Positions 1-7,510 are shown, counted from the stretch's first letter. The stretch is DNA of 8,627 nt from Rhodospirillales bacterium (GCA_030754475.1 JASMAE010000103.1:1-8627); one strand, 5' to 3'. The notes: generated from the sequence alone by a model not told the origin. Made by a program: numbers and translations.

Positions 1-1894
1 TCAGCACCATGCGGTCGACACCGGTCACGGCGACGCCGCGTTCCTTCAAGGCGCGGACCAGTTCCTCGCCAAAGCGGCCGCGTCGGCGCACCAGGACCAT
101 GATGTCGCGAGCCTGGATCGGCCGGCCTCGCGACTCCAGCATCTCGCCGCCCTGCACCATCCGCTGGATGCGCGCCGCCACCAGCCGCGCCAGCCGCGCT
201 TCGACATCGTCGCCCGGCACCCTGTCTATGGGTGGTTTCCAGGGCGTCGGCGCGTCCGCAGGGCGTTGTTCGACCGGTGGCCACAGCTCGACGAGGCCCG
301 CGTCGCCGTGGCGCGCGGCCCGATGGGCGATGCGGCGGCCGTCGAGCGCCACCCCGCGCCGGGCGTCGGCGTCGGCGAACACGCGATCCACGGCCTCGAG
401 CACGGCGGGCGTCGAGCGGAAGGAGACACCGAGCTCGACCTCGTCCCACCCCCCGCTCGCCGCCCTGACGCCCGCGGCGAAGTGCTCGCGCATACGCTCA
501 AAGGCGCTCGGCTCAGCGCCCTGGAAGCTGAAGATGGACTGCTTGACGTCGCCGACGGCGAACACGGTGCGCGTCACGTCGCGCGCGCCCTCGCCGGCCA
601 AGAACTCCTGGGCCAGGGCCTCGATCACCCGCCATTGTTCGGGATTGGTGTCCTGGGCTTCGTCGATAAGGATGTGGTCGATGCCGCCGTCGAGCTTGTA
701 GAGCACCCAGGGCGCGAGCCCCGGTCGCTCCAGCAGTGCGCGCGCGCGCACGATCAGGTCGTCGTAGTCGAGGAGCGCGCGGCGCTCCTTTTCGGCGGCG
801 TACTCGGCAAGCAACGATTCGCCGAGGCCGAGAATCGCGTCCGTCGCCGTCGCCGTCCACGCACCGCGGCGCCTCGCCTCGACCGCGGCCAATCGTTCCG
901 CCTCGACATCGAGGACTGTGCGTGCGCCGGGCGCCTTTTTCGCAGCGGCCTTCGTGATCAAGGTGTTGCGGACGCGCGCGGGCTCGGTGGAGCCCACCCC
1001 GCTCAGGAACGCGCCCGCGTATTGGGGAAACGCGCGCTCCCTTTGGTCCGCGGGCGCCGCGATCCACTCGGCGATGACGCCGCCGCGTTCGGCGTCGCGC
1101 GGGCTTCCATCCACCAGCGCCAAGACGGCGACGCGCAAGCCCAGCGCATCGAACGCGTCGTCGACTGAGGCCGCCCCGACCACGCTCTCGGGCGTCTCGC
1201 CGACCTCGATCCCGAGCCGGCGGAAAGCCCCGGCTGCGGCCGCTGCGCGCGAGCCGCGCCGCCGGATCAGCCGTTCGAGCTTCACCCGTCCCACGGCCAA
1301 TTCCGCCATCAGCTCGGGAAAGGCGGTCTCGTGGATGTCGCGTACGATTCGCGCCAGCGCGCGGGCCAGATCCTCCTCGCCGTCGCGGGCCCGGGCCAGC
1401 ACCTTGTCGCGGGCGGCGGCGAGCATTTCGGCGGCGTCGCGTTCGTCCATCACCGAGAAGTGTGGGGCGACGCCCGATTCCAGGGGAAAGCGCCGGAGCA
1501 GGGATTGGCAGAACGCATGGATGGTCTGGATGCCGAGTCCGCCGGGCGTATCGAGCACGTCTGCGAACAGACGCCGCGCGCGGTCGATCGACGGTCCATC
1601 CGCTTCGCGTCCCAAAATCTCGTGGATCGCAAGCGACAGATCCTCGTCGCTGGCCTTCGCCCATTGGCCCAGGCGCTCGGCGATGCGGGTCGCCATCTCG
1701 GCCGCGGCAGCCTTGGTGAACGTGAGACAGAGGATGTTTTGCGGCCGGGTGCCGGCCAGCAGCAGGCTCAGCACGCGGTCCGTCAGGACCTTGGTCTTCC
1801 CGGTGCCCGCCGAAGCCGCGACCCAGATCGAGGTGGCGGGATCCGCCGCCCGGCGCTGGCCCTCTTCCGCCAAGGCGCTGGGATCGGCCGTCAT
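1..1894 (-). CDS. addA: AddA, helicase subunit of the AddAB double-strand break repair enzyme (3' end outside window)
   Basis: ATP-driven superfamily 1 helicase that, with AddB, unwinds and trims broken DNA ends to give RecA a 3' single strand. The reading frame is open for 631 codons from the ATG at 1894 to the window edge; I translated it throughout and saw no frameshift. Visible motifs: Walker A AASAGTGKT (residues 26-34), motif Ia LTFTKAAAAEM (58-68), a QTIHAFCQ motif, Walker B DEAQDTNPEQW (from 411), motif III VGDVKQSIFSFQGA (from 447) and motif IV SFRST (about 491-495). The family is usually about 1,150 residues, so the second helicase lobe and the C-terminal RecB-like nuclease domain lie beyond position 1. 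The ATG overlaps the addB stop in an ATGA, which implies translational coupling. Family assignment is very secure from motifs plus the addB neighbour. Confidence 0.96.
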   Translation of the reverse strand, partial: MTADPSALAEEGQRRAADPATSIWVAASAGTGKTKVLTDRVLSLLLAGTRPQNILCLTFTKAAAAEMATRIAERLGQWAKASDEDLSLAIHEILGREADGPSIDRARRLFADVLDTPGGLGIQTIHAFCQSLLRRFPLESGVAPHFSVMDERDAAEMLAAARDKVLARARDGEEDLARALARIVRDIHETAFPELMAELAVGRVKLERLIRRRGSRAAAAAGAFRRLGIEVGETPESVVGAASVDDAFDALGLRVAVLALVDGSPRDAERGGVIAEWIAAPADQRERAFPQYAGAFLSGVGSTEPARVRNTLITKAAAKKAPGARTVLDVEAERLAAVEARRRGAWTATATDAILGLGESLLAEYAAEKERRALLDYDDLIVRARALLERPGLAPWVLYKLDGGIDHILIDEAQDTNPEQWRVIEALAQEFLAGEGARDVTRTVFAVGDVKQSIFSFQGAEPSAFERMREHFAAGVRAASGGWDEVELGVSFRSTPAVLEAVDRVFADADARRGVALDGRRIAHRAARHGDAGLVELWPPVEQRPADAPTPWKPPIDRVPGDDVEARLARLVAARIQRMVQGGEMLESRGRPIQARDIMVLVRRRGRFGEELVRALKERGVAVTGVDRMVL

Positions 1895-4869
1895 TCGCTC
1901 TCGTCCGCGCCCACGGCCGACCACTCCTTGATCCGCGCCAGATGATCGTAGTCGCTGAAACGCGGCGCCGCCGCCGGTCGCGGCCGTGCCTCGTAGCGGG
2001 TCTTCGCGTCGTCGAAGACGGCGATCAGCGTCGTCAGCCCCTCAAGCGCGTGTTCCGCCAACGCCCTTGGGTCATCGCCGGCCGCAGTGGCCACGCCCGC
2101 GGGTTCGCGGCCGGTGAGCCGCCAGAACTCGAGCGAAGACACATCCGCCCGCGCGATACCCTTGAATCCGCCGCCCAGCGCGATCGCCGCCTCGAGGGGA
2201 AGTTGCGGCGCGAAACCGGCCGCGACCTCGTCCTGCTTCGGAATCGCCCCCGTCTTGTAGTCGATGATGGTGAGAGAGCCGTCGGTCAGCCAGTCGATCC
2301 GATCGGCCCTCGCGGTAAGGGTGAAGGGGCCGGCCGGCCCCGGCACCATGAGCACGCCCGCGACCTCGCATAGCCGCTCGCGGACGCCCCCGCTGCGTTG
2401 GCGTTCGAAGTCCAGGAACCAGCGCGCGATGCGCGCGAACCGCGGCCACCAGAACGCCCAGACACCGGGGCGATCGAGTGCCGGGCCGAACGCGCGCTTT
2501 CCTGTCTCCATTAACGCCTCGAATGCGGCGTCGGACGCCAGGTCGGGGCCTTTGCTCAAGAATGCGTCGAGGGCGCGATGGATAAGGCTTCCGTACTCGG
2601 CGGCGTCAGGATCGGCGTCGAGCGGCTCCAGCGCCCTCAGGCCCAGCACGTATCGGGCGTAAATCGCGTACGGATCGCGCATCCAGGTCTCGACCTGGGT
2701 CACCGAAAGCGACCGCGGTCGCGCAGCCACGGGCGGCGCGGGGGCCGGGCGCGGCGCCGCTTCGACGGCGTCGGGCTGGTCGAGGCCGCGCTGCCATGGG
2801 AGCCAGGCCGCACCCGCGGCAAGCGCCGACTCGGCCTCGGACCCGCGCAACAAGGTCTCGAGTCGGAGCAGCCATCGAGAGGGAACCGTCGGCGTTCCTT
2901 CCACGCGCTCGGCGCGGGTCAGGTAGACCTCTGGTGCCGAGAAGGCCTGGACGAAGTCGTGCGCGGTGAGGCCGATGCGGCGCTCCGGAAGCGGCAGGCC
3001 GAATTCCGCCAGCATGGGACGGCTCATCCACGGGTTCGCATGGGCCTCTGGCGGCCAAGCCCCCTCGTTGAGACCGCCGAGCACCAGCACGTCGGCGTGT
3101 TGCAGGCGCGCTTCGAGCAACCCCCAGATTGCGAGCCTCGGATGGCGTCCCCAGCGCGGCCGCGTCACGCGCTCGGCGATTAAGGAATCGAACAGCGCCG
3201 GGTAGCTTGCACCGGGGACCGGGCCGAGAGCGCTCGCGCTCTCGATGAGCTCGGCGACGAAGGCGGCCGCTGCCTCGCCCGCCTCGCCCCGCCACAACCG
3301 TTCGCCGCCGCCCGCGTCCGATGCGGAAAGAGCTTCCGCCATTTCAACGTGGGCCGCAACGAGGCTCGCGAACGGAACCGAGCGCCGCCGAAGCGCGCGG
3401 GCGAAATCGTGCGTGGCGCGCTCGAGCTCGCCAATGAGGGTCTCGATCTCGGGTGATATGCGCTTGGCGGCGCTGCGCAGAAACGCGAGGCCCGGCCGCG
3501 GGCGCGGTCCCCGAAGCGCGGCGCGTTCCAGTTGCCGGGCCAGCGCGCGCAGCTCGGCCGCGCGCCGGCCGAGCGCGCAGATTGGATGCTTTAGCACGGC
3601 CAAAAGGGCGACCGGCTGGAAGCGCTCGGCCACCATGCGCGCGCTGAGCCTTAGGAACGAGCCGGGCGGTGTCTGCGCGAGCGGCCGGCCGGCGGAATCG
3701 TCGATCTCGATCTCCCAGCGCGCGAGCTCGGACGCGACCCGGCGGGCAAGATCGAGATCCGGGGTCACGAGGGCCGCCGTCCGCCCGCGAACGTCGAGCG
3801 CGCCTCGCAGCACCAGCGCGATAACCCCGGCCTCCTCTTGGGGCCCCGGACAGTCGATCCGCGTGACCCCGGCCACCGCCTCGGCAGTGACCGCGCTTTC
3901 ACCGAGCCAGTCGCGCATCGCCGCCGCCGGGCGCAGCGCAAGGTTGATCAGCCGGGCCCGTGACGGCGGCGGGTGGTGCGCCGTATCCTCCAACCCCGGC
4001 CACGGCGCGACCTCGTCGCGCGCGATCCCGAGGCGGTTCAGCAGTCTCGCCATCCCGTACTGGGGGTGCGACGGTTCCAGTGCGCTCCAGGCTTCGGAAC
4101 CGGCGTCGAGATCGAGGCCCGGAAGCACCACGCAGCCATTCGGCAGGCGCGCGACGATCCCCAAGAGATCGGCGGTCGCCGGAATGCTTCCCGTGGAGCC
4201 GGCCGCGATCACCGGCACCTCGGGCGCCGCGGCGCGCCAACGCTCGGCCTGCGCCTCGAGGACCCGGTTCCGCCGCTCAGCGGGGTCGAGGCAGCCCTCT
4301 TCGGCGAGGATCTCCGGCCAGCGTTCCGTCAAGAGCCTCAGGAACGAAAGCGTGATTTGCCAATGAGCCGCGTACCGGTCGGGAACGAGCTTCTCCAACT
4401 CGGCGAGCGACAGGCGCTCGGTCTGAACCTGATCGAGCAGGCGCGCGAGCTCGGCCGCAAGCCGGGCCGCCTGGTCGGGCGAGGCGTTGCGTCTCTCGAA
4501 CGCCAGCACCAGGTGTGTCAGCAGCAGCTGCCGGCGCAGGCCCGAGACGGGGGGCGGTAGCTCGAACGGCAAGTCCGACGCCCCGGTCCCGTAGCCGGTC
4601 GCGGTAATGGCAATCTCATCCTCGTCGATATCGCCGATCGGCGTCATGCTCGGAAGCAGCGTAGCCCGCCCCCCGCTTGCCCGGAAAAAGGCGTCGCGCA
4701 GGCTGCGGCACGCGCGCCGCGTCGGCAGAAGAACACGCACGCTGGCAAGCGCGAGCGGCTCGGCGCCGACGCGGTGTACGATGCCGGCGGCAAGCGCGTC
4801 GACGAAGCCATGGCTTGGCGGGATCGTGTAGACGCGGGGCAGAATTATCCGCTCGGGCGCGGCGCTCAT
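1891..4869 (-). CDS. addB: AddB, nuclease/scaffold subunit of AddAB (alphaproteobacterial type)
   Basis: Partner of AddA in double-strand break repair; 992 residues from the chosen start. The N-terminus opens with PERIILPRVYTIPP and a VLLPTRRACRSLRDAF stretch at the place of a Walker A loop; no GxxGxGKT is present, so an ATPase role is unlikely. The C-terminal PD-(D/E)XK nuclease is intact: YGSLIHRAL with His764, ARADRID with Asp856, and IDYKTG with Asp870 and Lys872. The four cysteines that hold the iron-sulphur cluster in Bacillus AddB are absent: there is no Cys after IDYKTG. This matches the shorter alphaproteobacterial AddB family as I know it. The open frame extends 27 codons further (to 4950), but I prefer the ATG at 4869 because it overlaps the murU stop as ATGA and the protein then begins at the conserved N-terminus. 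It also overlaps addA by ATGA, so murU, addB and addA look translationally coupled. Confidence 0.95.
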   Translation of the reverse strand: MSAAPERIILPRVYTIPPSHGFVDALAAGIVHRVGAEPLALASVRVLLPTRRACRSLRDAFFRASGGRATLLPSMTPIGDIDEDEIAITATGYGTGASDLPFELPPPVSGLRRQLLLTHLVLAFERRNASPDQAARLAAELARLLDQVQTERLSLAELEKLVPDRYAAHWQITLSFLRLLTERWPEILAEEGCLDPAERRNRVLEAQAERWRAAAPEVPVIAAGSTGSIPATADLLGIVARLPNGCVVLPGLDLDAGSEAWSALEPSHPQYGMARLLNRLGIARDEVAPWPGLEDTAHHPPPSRARLINLALRPAAAMRDWLGESAVTAEAVAGVTRIDCPGPQEEAGVIALVLRGALDVRGRTAALVTPDLDLARRVASELARWEIEIDDSAGRPLAQTPPGSFLRLSARMVAERFQPVALLAVLKHPICALGRRAAELRALARQLERAALRGPRPRPGLAFLRSAAKRISPEIETLIGELERATHDFARALRRRSVPFASLVAAHVEMAEALSASDAGGGERLWRGEAGEAAAAFVAELIESASALGPVPGASYPALFDSLIAERVTRPRWGRHPRLAIWGLLEARLQHADVLVLGGLNEGAWPPEAHANPWMSRPMLAEFGLPLPERRIGLTAHDFVQAFSAPEVYLTRAERVEGTPTVPSRWLLRLETLLRGSEAESALAAGAAWLPWQRGLDQPDAVEAAPRPAPAPPVAARPRSLSVTQVETWMRDPYAIYARYVLGLRALEPLDADPDAAEYGSLIHRALDAFLSKGPDLASDAAFEALMETGKRAFGPALDRPGVWAFWWPRFARIARWFLDFERQRSGGVRERLCEVAGVLMVPGPAGPFTLTARADRIDWLTDGSLTIIDYKTGAIPKQDEVAAGFAPQLPLEAAIALGGGFKGIARADVSSLEFWRLTGREPAGVATAAGDDPRALAEHALEGLTTLIAVFDDAKTRYEARPRPAAAPRFSDYDHLARIKEWSAVGADESE

Positions 4870-5636
4870 CGGCGCCGGGTTCCGGGAAACGATACGCTCA
4901 GGAATTCCTCCGCTTCCGCGAGGCCCGCCGGCGTTCCGATGTGGAACCACTCTCCATCGTGCACGACGGCGTAAAGGCGCGCTTCCGCGATCGCCCGGTC
5001 GTACAGGACGTTGAGCGAGAAGCGCGGGGCGTCAATGCCCTGAAACAGCCGTTTGTGCAGGATTTGTATGCCGGTGAACAGAAATGGCGAGACCTCGTTC
5101 TCACGTCTTCGTTCGACCCGTCCGGCGGTATCGAAGAAGAAATCGCCGCGGCCCGAATACCCGTAAGCCTCGACCGTGGAATGGAGAAACAAGAGCGCGT
5201 CCATGCGCGTATCGTCCCACGCCCGGACCATTCGGGCGAGCGCGCTTTCGCCGGAGTTCAGCCAAAGGACGTCGCCGTTGACGACCCAAAAAGTCTCGGC
5301 ACCCAGCAACGCGAGCGCGTTGGCGACGCCGCCGCCGGTATCCAGAAGTTCCGGCTCGCGCGAGAACACGAACGCGGCGTCGCCGCGGCGGCCGAGGTGC
5401 GCCTCGATCTGGTCGCCGAGATGGTGGAGGTTGAGGACCATCGTCGTGACGCCGGCCTCGACAAGCCGGTCGACGGTCCGGTCCAGGATGGTCCTGCCGT
5501 TCACTTCGATCAGCGGTTTCGGCGTCGATTCGGTGAGCGGACGCATGCGCGTCCCTTTGCCGGCGGCAAGGATCATGGCGCGTTCGGGCCCCGGCCGGAC
5601 GGCACTAGAGCGGATCGCTTTTGATGGGAACCGCAT
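4866..5636 (-). CDS. murU: MurU-like nucleotidyltransferase (N-acetylmuramate-1-phosphate uridylyltransferase)
   Basis: Cytoplasmic sugar-1-phosphate nucleotidyltransferase of the Rossmann-like NTP_transferase family; with AmgK it would turn recycled MurNAc-1-phosphate into UDP-MurNAc. Seen in the 256-residue form: AMILAAGKGTRMRPLT and the PKPL Lys near the N-terminus (nucleotide binding), LDTGGGVANAL (about 99-109), VNGDV with the metal-binding Asp (about residue 122) and FHIGTP (about 231-236). The start is uncertain. The ATG at 5576 would begin directly at MILAAG, but relatives usually carry a short leader ending in basic residue-Ala-Met, and here PERAM precedes it in frame. I therefore chose the ATG at 5636; another ATG lies at 5648 and a TTG at 5675. 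All three upstream starts lie inside or beside the inverted repeat at 5608-5667. The substrate is inferred from amgK next door; a hexose-1-phosphate enzyme is the alternative. Confidence 0.88.
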   Translation of the reverse strand: MRFPSKAIRSSAVRPGPERAMILAAGKGTRMRPLTESTPKPLIEVNGRTILDRTVDRLVEAGVTTMVLNLHHLGDQIEAHLGRRGDAAFVFSREPELLDTGGGVANALALLGAETFWVVNGDVLWLNSGESALARMVRAWDDTRMDALLFLHSTVEAYGYSGRGDFFFDTAGRVERRRENEVSPFLFTGIQILHKRLFQGIDAPRFSLNVLYDRAIAEARLYAVVHDGEWFHIGTPAGLAEAEEFLSVSFPGTRRR

Positions 5637-5667
5637 CGCTGTTCCCATCAAACGCGTGAATCCGCTC
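5608..5667. repeat. Imperfect 60-bp inverted repeat (REP-like palindrome) at the murU start
   Basis: The inner arms, TTTGATGGGAAC at 5620-5631 and GTTCCCATCAAA at 5641-5652, pair perfectly over 12 bp around a 9-nt loop. The outer arms GAGCGGAT (5608-5615) and ATCCGCTC (5660-5667) pair perfectly over 8 bp. Between them is an asymmetric bulge (4 nt on the left, 7 nt on the right). The GAGCGGAT...TTTGATGGGAAC pattern resembles dispersed palindromic intergenic repeats I recall from alphaproteobacterial genomes, though no second copy lies in this window. There is no T-run after it in the direction of amgK-murU transcription, so it does not look like an intrinsic terminator. In RNA it would fold strongly just before, or over, the murU start. 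Confidence 0.7.
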
Positions 5668-5776
5668 GATCTCAATAGTGCAGACCAGATTCAAGCGATC
5701 GCTAGATCGCGGTTACGCGATGCCGCCCGACCGCGACCTGGTCTATCAGCGTCCCGTAGCGGCGGGCGGCGCATCT
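5637..5776. other. Intergenic gap between amgK and murU
   Basis: This 140-bp gap holds the right part of the 5608-5667 inverted repeat and a small perfect hairpin, ATCGCG-GTTA-CGCGAT at 5706-5721. Next to it is the 10-bp palindrome AGCGATCGCT at 5694-5703. I found no convincing coding frame, promoter or T-tailed terminator. The gap is odd because all other gene junctions in this train overlap by 4-8 bp. Confidence 0.6.
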
Positions 5777-6820
5777 CTATTTCGCCGCGGCCCGGCACGG
5801 CGGAATCTTGCGCTGTTGCGAAGGCACGTGGCGATCTATCCAATCCTTGACGGCGGTGAGCGCGGGGTGTGCGAGCGAACGCTCCAAAAGCCGCCAGACG
5901 CGCGGGATGTGCGCAAGATAGTTCGGCTTGGCGTCACGATGGCAAAGTCGCGTGAAGATGCCGATGACTTTCGCGTGGCGGCCCGCGCCGAGAACCGCGT
6001 ACGCGGCGTCGAAGGCGGCGCGATCGCTATCGGGAAAGGCGCGGGCGTAGCGTTCGCGCATGGCGGCGATGAGATCCGGGTCGATGTCGCGGCGCGCGTC
6101 CTCGAGAAGCGACATGAGGTCGTAGGCCGGATGCCCCGCCAGCGCGTCCTGGAAATCGACGAGGCCGCAGGCGGCGATTCCCGGTCGATCGCGAATCCGG
6201 ATTAGATTGTCCACATGGAAGTCGCGAAGGACGAGCGTCCGGGGACCGTCGAGAACGGATGCGAAAGCCTTGCGCCAGACCCGTTCGTAGGCGCGCGTGA
6301 GACCGGCGCCGGCCGGGGTTCGGCGGACCGCCGGCAGATACCAATTGATCAGCAGCATGGCCTCTTCGAGCAGCGCGTCCGAGTCATAGTTGGCGAGGCC
6401 GGCGGGGATCGACAGGTGCGCGGGCCGGCGGTGTAGATCCACCAGAAGATCGACGGCGAGCGCGTAAAGCGACGTCTCCGCCGCGCGACCGCCCGGCCCT
6501 GTCAACACGCGCGAAAAAGTGTCGTCGCCCAGATCCTCGATCAGCACGAGCCCGGCTTCGGCGTCGTCGGCATAGACGATGGGCGCGCTGAACCCGAGTG
6601 CGACAAGGTGCCGCGCGACGCCGAGGAACGCGCGTACGTCCTCGTGGGGCGGTGGCGCGTCCATCAGCACCGCGCGCGTGCCTTTGCTCTCGAGACGCTC
6701 GTAGCGGCGGAACGAGGCGTCGCCGGCGAGCGGCGCGCGCGTTGCCTTCTCCCAGCCCGTACGACGAAGGAACGCCTGGACGCGCTCGTCTCGGGCGGCG
6801 CGGGATTGGGGGTCAGTCAA
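5777..6820 (-). CDS. amgK: AmgK-like anomeric MurNAc/GlcNAc kinase (APH-fold phosphotransferase)
   Basis: Cytoplasmic kinase of the aminoglycoside phosphotransferase (APH) fold. The family phosphorylates the anomeric hydroxyl of MurNAc/GlcNAc released during wall turnover, making the substrate for MurU. Seen in 347 residues: nucleotide-binding start LAGDASFRRYERL (31-43), the VLIEDLGDDTF segment (92-102), catalytic loop LVLRDFHVDNL (196-206, Asp200 and Asn205), and metal-binding LVDFQDALAGHPAYDL (220-235, Asp222) followed by SLLEDARRD, a signature of this subfamily. The open frame runs up to 7183, but the extra 121 residues are low-complexity shadow of tsaE. The best start is TTG at 6820, with GAGG 6 nt upstream and an 8-bp overlap with the tsaE stop; no ATG lies in frame near it. 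Role in muropeptide salvage is inferred from family and the murU neighbour. Confidence 0.92.
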   Translation of the reverse strand: MTDPQSRAARDERVQAFLRRTGWEKATRAPLAGDASFRRYERLESKGTRAVLMDAPPPHEDVRAFLGVARHLVALGFSAPIVYADDAEAGLVLIEDLGDDTFSRVLTGPGGRAAETSLYALAVDLLVDLHRRPAHLSIPAGLANYDSDALLEEAMLLINWYLPAVRRTPAGAGLTRAYERVWRKAFASVLDGPRTLVLRDFHVDNLIRIRDRPGIAACGLVDFQDALAGHPAYDLMSLLEDARRDIDPDLIAAMRERYARAFPDSDRAAFDAAYAVLGAGRHAKVIGIFTRLCHRDAKPNYLAHIPRVWRLLERSLAHPALTAVKDWIDRHVPSQQRKIPPCRAAAK

Positions 6821-7313
6821 TTTCCGCCTCGCGCAACCGAGCCCGCCAGTGGTCGCGGGCCATGATCCGGACCGTACGCGCGTTCGGATCGGCGGCGAAG
6901 AAGAAGGCGACGTCGAGGCGCGACTCGGGCAGCTCCGCGCCGAGCCGCTCTGGCCACTCGACGAGCGAGATGCCGTCGGCGAAGGCATCCTCGATGCCGA
7001 GCTCCCACGCCTCCTCGGGCCTGGAGAGACGGAAGAGGTCGAAGTGGTGGACCGTGTTCGCGTGACAGTCGTAACTCTGGGCCAGCGTGAAGGTGGGGCT
7101 CGGAACCTGGCGCCGGCACCCGCCCGGGCCGCTGCTGAGCGCCCGGACGAAGGCGCGCGCAAAAACGGTTTTGCCGGCGCCAAGCTCGCCGCTCAGCGCG
7201 ATCACGTCGCCCGCGCGCGCGACGCCGGCGAGGGCCGCGGCGAGGTTTACCGTCGCCCGCTCGTCATCCAGATCCAGCTCGATCGTCCGTTCCTTGGGGC
7301 GGCTCTCGGCCAT
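6813..7313 (-). CDS. tsaE: TsaE, ATPase for tRNA N6-threonylcarbamoyladenosine (t6A) formation
   Basis: Small P-loop ATPase that works with TsaB and TsaD to place threonylcarbamoyl on A37 of ANN-decoding tRNAs. The 166 residues hold all family marks: Walker A GELGAGKT (42-49), the switch-like segment VPSPTFTL (70-77), HHFDLFRL (89-96) and ISLVEWPERLG (115-125). The length matches the family (about 150-170). The ATG at 7313 gives the standard N-terminal beta strand before the P-loop; a clear Shine-Dalgarno is not visible upstream. It is the first gene of the minus-strand train and overlaps amgK by 8 bp. In alphaproteobacteria it usually follows the divL-like kinase directly; here a cytochrome gene lies between them, so it probably needs a promoter in 7314-7510. 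Confidence 0.95.
   Translation of the reverse strand: MAESRPKERTIELDLDDERATVNLAAALAGVARAGDVIALSGELGAGKTVFARAFVRALSSGPGGCRRQVPSPTFTLAQSYDCHANTVHHFDLFRLSRPEEAWELGIEDAFADGISLVEWPERLGAELPESRLDVAFFFAADPNARTVRIMARDHWRARLREAEID
6821..6830 (-). promoter_or_regulatory. Ribosome binding site supporting the amgK TTG start
   Basis: Read on the minus strand this is GAGGCGGAAA directly followed by TTG. The GAGG core (6827-6830) lies 6 nt before the start codon, a good Shine-Dalgarno spacing. It sits inside the last codons of tsaE, so amgK translation is probably coupled to tsaE. Confidence 0.6.
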
Positions 7314-7339
7314 GGATCACTTTTTACGCGCGCGCCGAA

Positions 7340-7355
7340 GGCCGGGCAACCGGCC
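7340..7355. other. Perfect GC hairpin in the tsaE leader
   Basis: GGCCGG-GCAA-CCGGCC on the plus strand: a 6-bp all-GC stem with a GNRA-type GCAA loop (TTGC on the other strand). It lies about 27 nt upstream of the tsaE ATG. No T-run follows on either strand, so it is not an obvious terminator. It may be chance in such GC-rich DNA. Confidence 0.35.
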
Positions 7356-7496
7356 GTCGCACAAGTCCGGATCGTCATCCACTTACGCAGAATCGTTCCG
7401 GTCGACCAAGCGGATGTAGCACTGGGCAACGCCGGAGGTCTTGATCGCGGGCCGGCGCCGCTCCATCGTTCGTGCGCTCCCGCCACCGCGACCGGC

Positions 7497-7500
7497 GAGG
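7497..7500 (+). promoter_or_regulatory. Ribosome binding site of the cytochrome gene
   Basis: GAGG with 10 nt to the ATG at 7511. It favours this start over the GTG/ATG-type starts about 13 codons upstream, because the protein then begins right at the signal peptide. Confidence 0.45.
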
Positions 7501-7510
7501 CTCTCGATCC

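Larger units (their letters stand above)
7314..7510. promoter_or_regulatory. Divergent intergenic region between tsaE and the cytochrome gene
   Basis: These 197 bp must carry promoters for both directions if neither gene is read from outside. I could not find a convincing -35/-10 pair on either strand, nor a TTAA-N7-TTAA CtrA site. It contains one GANTC site (GAATC near 7390, the CcrM methylation target) and a perfect 6-bp stem with GCAA loop at 7340-7355. A 5-T run lies at 7321-7325, beside the tsaE start. The role as a promoter region is inferred from gene orientation only. Confidence 0.4.

Noticed and set aside
513..1664. Minus-strand frame of 383 codons inside addA
   Set aside because: It is a shifted frame of addA, Arg/Gly-rich and without motifs. 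The true addA frame is open past the window edge.
266..1931. Long plus-strand open frames opposite addA (for example 266-1168 and 918-1931)
   Set aside because: They lie antisense to addA, whose helicase motifs are unmistakable. Their products are Arg/Ala/Ser-rich low-complexity sequence with no domain, as expected from third-position GC bias.
4677..5624. Plus-strand 315-codon frame opposite murU and the addB start
   Set aside because: Antisense to clear nucleotidyltransferase motifs; no recognisable domain of its own.
5608..5667. Intrinsic terminator between amgK and murU
   Set aside because: The inverted repeat has no T-run after it in the transcription direction and its right arm includes possible murU starts, so it is listed as a repeat instead.
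5694..5703. Palindrome AGCGATCGCT, resembling cyanobacterial HIP1
   Set aside because: A single 10-bp palindrome made of common GC-rich words, in an alphaproteobacterial context; most likely chance.
6821..7183. Upstream extension of the amgK frame by 121 codons
   Set aside because: Ser/Arg/Pro-rich shadow of tsaE. AmgK family length and the ribosome binding site support the TTG at 6820.
7383..7466. Minus-strand 27-codon ORF in the tsaE leader (ATG at 7466, TAA at 7383)
   Set aside because: No visible ribosome binding site and no recognisable sequence. A leader peptide cannot be excluded, but nothing supports one.
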